64,000 bases of DNA, taken from contig BSBK01006393.1 of assembly GCA_027943335.1 (NCBI GenBank), forward strand, positions 124,001-188,000, read 5' to 3'. The stretch is from Chamaecyparis obtusa. Its lineage: Eukaryota > Streptophyta > Pinopsida > Cupressales > Cupressaceae. Position 1 is the stretch's first letter, and the number at the start of each line of letters is the position of its first letter. Positions 61,757 to 64,000 of this stretch are shown here, piece after piece. A model generated the notes under the pieces. It did no database searches. It was not told where the DNA came from and saw only the letters and a program-made list of their open reading frames with translations. A program made the position numbers and the translations under genes.

Positions 61757-64000
61757 AGCATTCAGTCTATGGTAAAATGTCCTGAAAAGATTATAAAAAT
61801 CTGAAAAAGTATTGAAAAAATGAACATCTTGGTGAAAACCTAGCAATAGGCACCTTGATGATTCACAAAAAAATTGAAAATATCAAAAGTACAAAAAAAA
61901 ATTGAAATAATGAAAAATACAAAAAAATGAGAAAAAGAAAAGTGCCTTGGTGAAAACCTAGAAACAGGCGCCTTTGTAGCAAAAATAGAATCTCTGCCAA
62001 GATGGTGAAAACCCAGCAAACGGGCACCACTTGTTTCAAAATGCTCCATCTATCAATGCAATCTTGGTCTTTCCCAGCTTTCAGTCTTGCTTTATTTTGT
62101 ACATGTCTCCCAGTTTGTTTCTGTATTACTATTTTCATTAAGTCGGTCTGTACACCAATCAACTCAAGCGTTTGTATCCTATCAATGTTCAAACTTGGGG
62201 GCAATCAATGTCATATCCTAGGGTCTCCATTGTATCTTAGACATATCATATCCAGTCAGAGTCCTTTGAAGCTTCATTTGAGTCAGTCAGTCAGTCTCCT
62301 CTCCAGAAAGGATTTTGCATCTACAACAACGCAATCAAACATCAAATTGAAAACAATCTATGCTTTTTACATGCTTTTATCTCCTTGTATGCTTCCTGAT
62401 TCGTATTGAGATTTTTGCATATTATGTCCCTTTGAGCTCTTTGATGATGTCCTTTACAGGATTTAGAGAGTGATGACTGGGGGCATAATCTTTTCTTTTT
62501 TTTCTTCTTGTATGTGAAAATCTAACAACTTTGGAAATTCTAGATTGAAATGTTGTGCGACTGTAAGAGCCTCTATCTCAAATTGGATGGTCATGCATAC
62601 CTCGACCATTAATACCCAAAAAATTCCAAGAAATTTGATCTAACTATTGTCTTTTTGAGTGAGTTCTTTCTCCTACTGTGAAACATGATCTTACCTAAGG
62701 AGGTGAATGATAAAGGGTCACTACGGGTAATTCACATTGGATTTAGAATGATCTCTTAACTATTCGATGTGTTTGTCATGCAGGGTGTATTCAGGTCATC
62801 ACGACATTTATGTTCTGATGCTTATACAAATTGCTATATCAAAATGGACATGATATTTAGGTCATCCTGGTGTTTGTGCCTTGGTGCTTATATCTAATCC
62901 AACATTCTGAAAACAAAATCAATATTCATATATCCATGGTTATTCACTAGTGAATGTTGTATTGATTCTTGTGCATACAAATTGATATTCATATGTCTAT
63001 GGTTTCATAGCTAGTGGGCATTGTATTGATTTATCCAGTTACCTAAAATTTCGATGATGATAACAAATTGACACATGATCAGTGACTAGGTCTTAGGTCT
63101 TAGGTCTTAGGTTGCATTTCATTTTGCATGTCTGCATGATCTCACAAATGTTTGGATACACTTCAAAGCTTGAACAAATTCTTCATATCAATTCTTCACA
63201 TCTAACGAGAGCTGAGTCTCACTCAAAGGTCTCTTCATCGAATCACAAGCAGTAACCCTCCTGGGTTAAACATCCTTTTGACATAAGACTGAGTACTTGT
63301 CTTCATCAACCTACAAAAACATATCATGTGTATCACTGCATTTACATCCCATATCATTACCATTTGTTGCATTACATTACATCCAGTGCATAAGCATAAA
63401 TCATACATAAATATTTTCATAATCAATTATATTTGCATAACATCCATACATATGAAAGAAATCATTAAATTGCATTGATCCATACATACATTCTACACTA
63501 ATCATAGCATAATCATCACATGATATCATCATCAATCCAAACATGACAAGTACAAATGAAGTCACAACCCAAAAATATCGATCTCATATATATCATCAAC
63601 TCGAAATGTGTTAGGGGTGCACTACTGGCACAATATACAAAAGAATGAGCTCCTGAGAGCTATCAGAGTCAGAATAGTATAACAATGATCAAAAAGAATA
63701 GAGTATATCAAAACATAAGAATAGGAATCAAATATCAACATGCTCCTCAGCATCTGGTGGAGGAGGGGGTGGTGCATCTGGTATAGCCTCTACTCTTAGT
63801 GCCCTACCTCCCTCTAAGGCTACCATATAATCTGAATATGTGGGTACTCTCTGCGCAGCAGGGATAGCAGCATAATATGTAGACACATAATACGAAGCCC
63901 ATGAGGTCTGATGGGTCACCTCTATCTATAATCTCCAAACCTCTGCATGAAACTCTGCATGAAGTTTTGTACACTACCTATCTACCTCTAGATACCTCTC
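61757..64000 (+). other. 3' untranslated region of E, continuing past window
   Basis: It aligns with the 3' region of C (in reverse) to at least 63150, including the GGTGAAAACCTAG / AGGCGCC repeats at 61830-62030. The part from about 63250 has no clear match in C. The 3' LTR lies beyond the window. Confidence 0.65.
63728..63919 (-). pseudogene. Possible antisense ORF in E 3' region
   Basis: A 63-codon minus-strand frame reads THQTSWASYYVSTYYAAI, then YSDYMVALEGG and a PPPPPPD run. It is opposite to gag-pol and is preceded by a TAG that one transition would make CAG, so the frame may once have been longer. Antisense frames in the 3' region are known in some Tat-lineage elements; assignment here is tentative. 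No family recognised. Confidence 0.3.

Larger units (their letters stand above)
45964..64000 (+). mobile_element. Element E: Tat-type Ty3/gypsy, 3' end outside window
   Basis: This is a plus-strand relative of C. It has a 5' LTR (1,183 bp), a primer site, a 2.3-kb leader, gag-pro-pol interrupted by element D, and a 3' untranslated region running past the window edge; no 3' LTR is reached. It lies inside the G1 RT with left flank gccta. The polyprotein is similar to that of C but has more stops plus frameshifts near 53030 (1-bp loss) and 61550 (2-bp loss against C), so it looks older than C. Confidence 0.9.

Overview
The window is plant nuclear DNA made almost entirely of retrotransposons. It is AT-rich and holds no intact host gene, rRNA or tRNA gene, or CRISPR array. 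The evidence for a plant is a chromodomain Ty3/gypsy pol, a Tat-type gag-pol with two RNase H domains and a tRNA-Lys(CUU)-type primer site, copia-type initiator-Met primer sites, and a plant-type LINE with its own RNase H. The density, nesting and heavy decay suggest a large repeat-rich genome, possibly a conifer or other gymnosperm; this is inference only. Layout: 1-~4.3 kb, left-truncated member (A') of a pol-less LTR family on the minus strand. 4.3-6.3 kb, 5'-truncated LINE. 6.3-7.8 kb, AT-rich sequence with no recognised gene. 7,818-9,041, solo LTR of the same pol-less family. 9,276-17,717, complete pol-less element A with a perfect 5-bp target duplication. 18,442-19,197, broken unknown gene. 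19.3-45.96 kb, a minus-strand chromovirus (G1) split into pieces by three insertions: element B (21,616-~29,938), element C (30,281-45,831, Tat-type, minus strand) and element E (from 45,964 past the window end, Tat-type, plus strand). E is itself split by D (54,473-59,341, a gag-only copia-like element on the minus strand). Removing each insertion restores the host reading frame, so the order of events is clear: G1 first, then B, C and E, with D later than E. The most unusual system is the A/B/A' family. Its copies have LTRs of about 1.2-1.3 kb, a copia-like primer site and polypurine tract, but no protease, integrase, reverse transcriptase or RNase H. They carry ORF1 (about 465 codons; coiled coil plus four or five zinc knuckles, gag-like) and ORF2 (about 1,200 codons, function unknown). 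In A and B, ORF2 lies exactly 205 bp downstream of its own TATAAATA box and just after an AAACCCTA motif, as if a host gene with its promoter had been taken into the element. ORF2 stays in a single frame over 3.6 kb in B and is also recognisable in the diverged copy A'. Decay across the window is mainly nonsense and transition mutation (CAG/CAA/CGA to stop, TGG to stop) with few indels, as expected from deamination of methylated cytosine. Several stops are shared between copies of the same family. No protein-coding element here appears intact, so any mobility would have needed proteins supplied from elsewhere.
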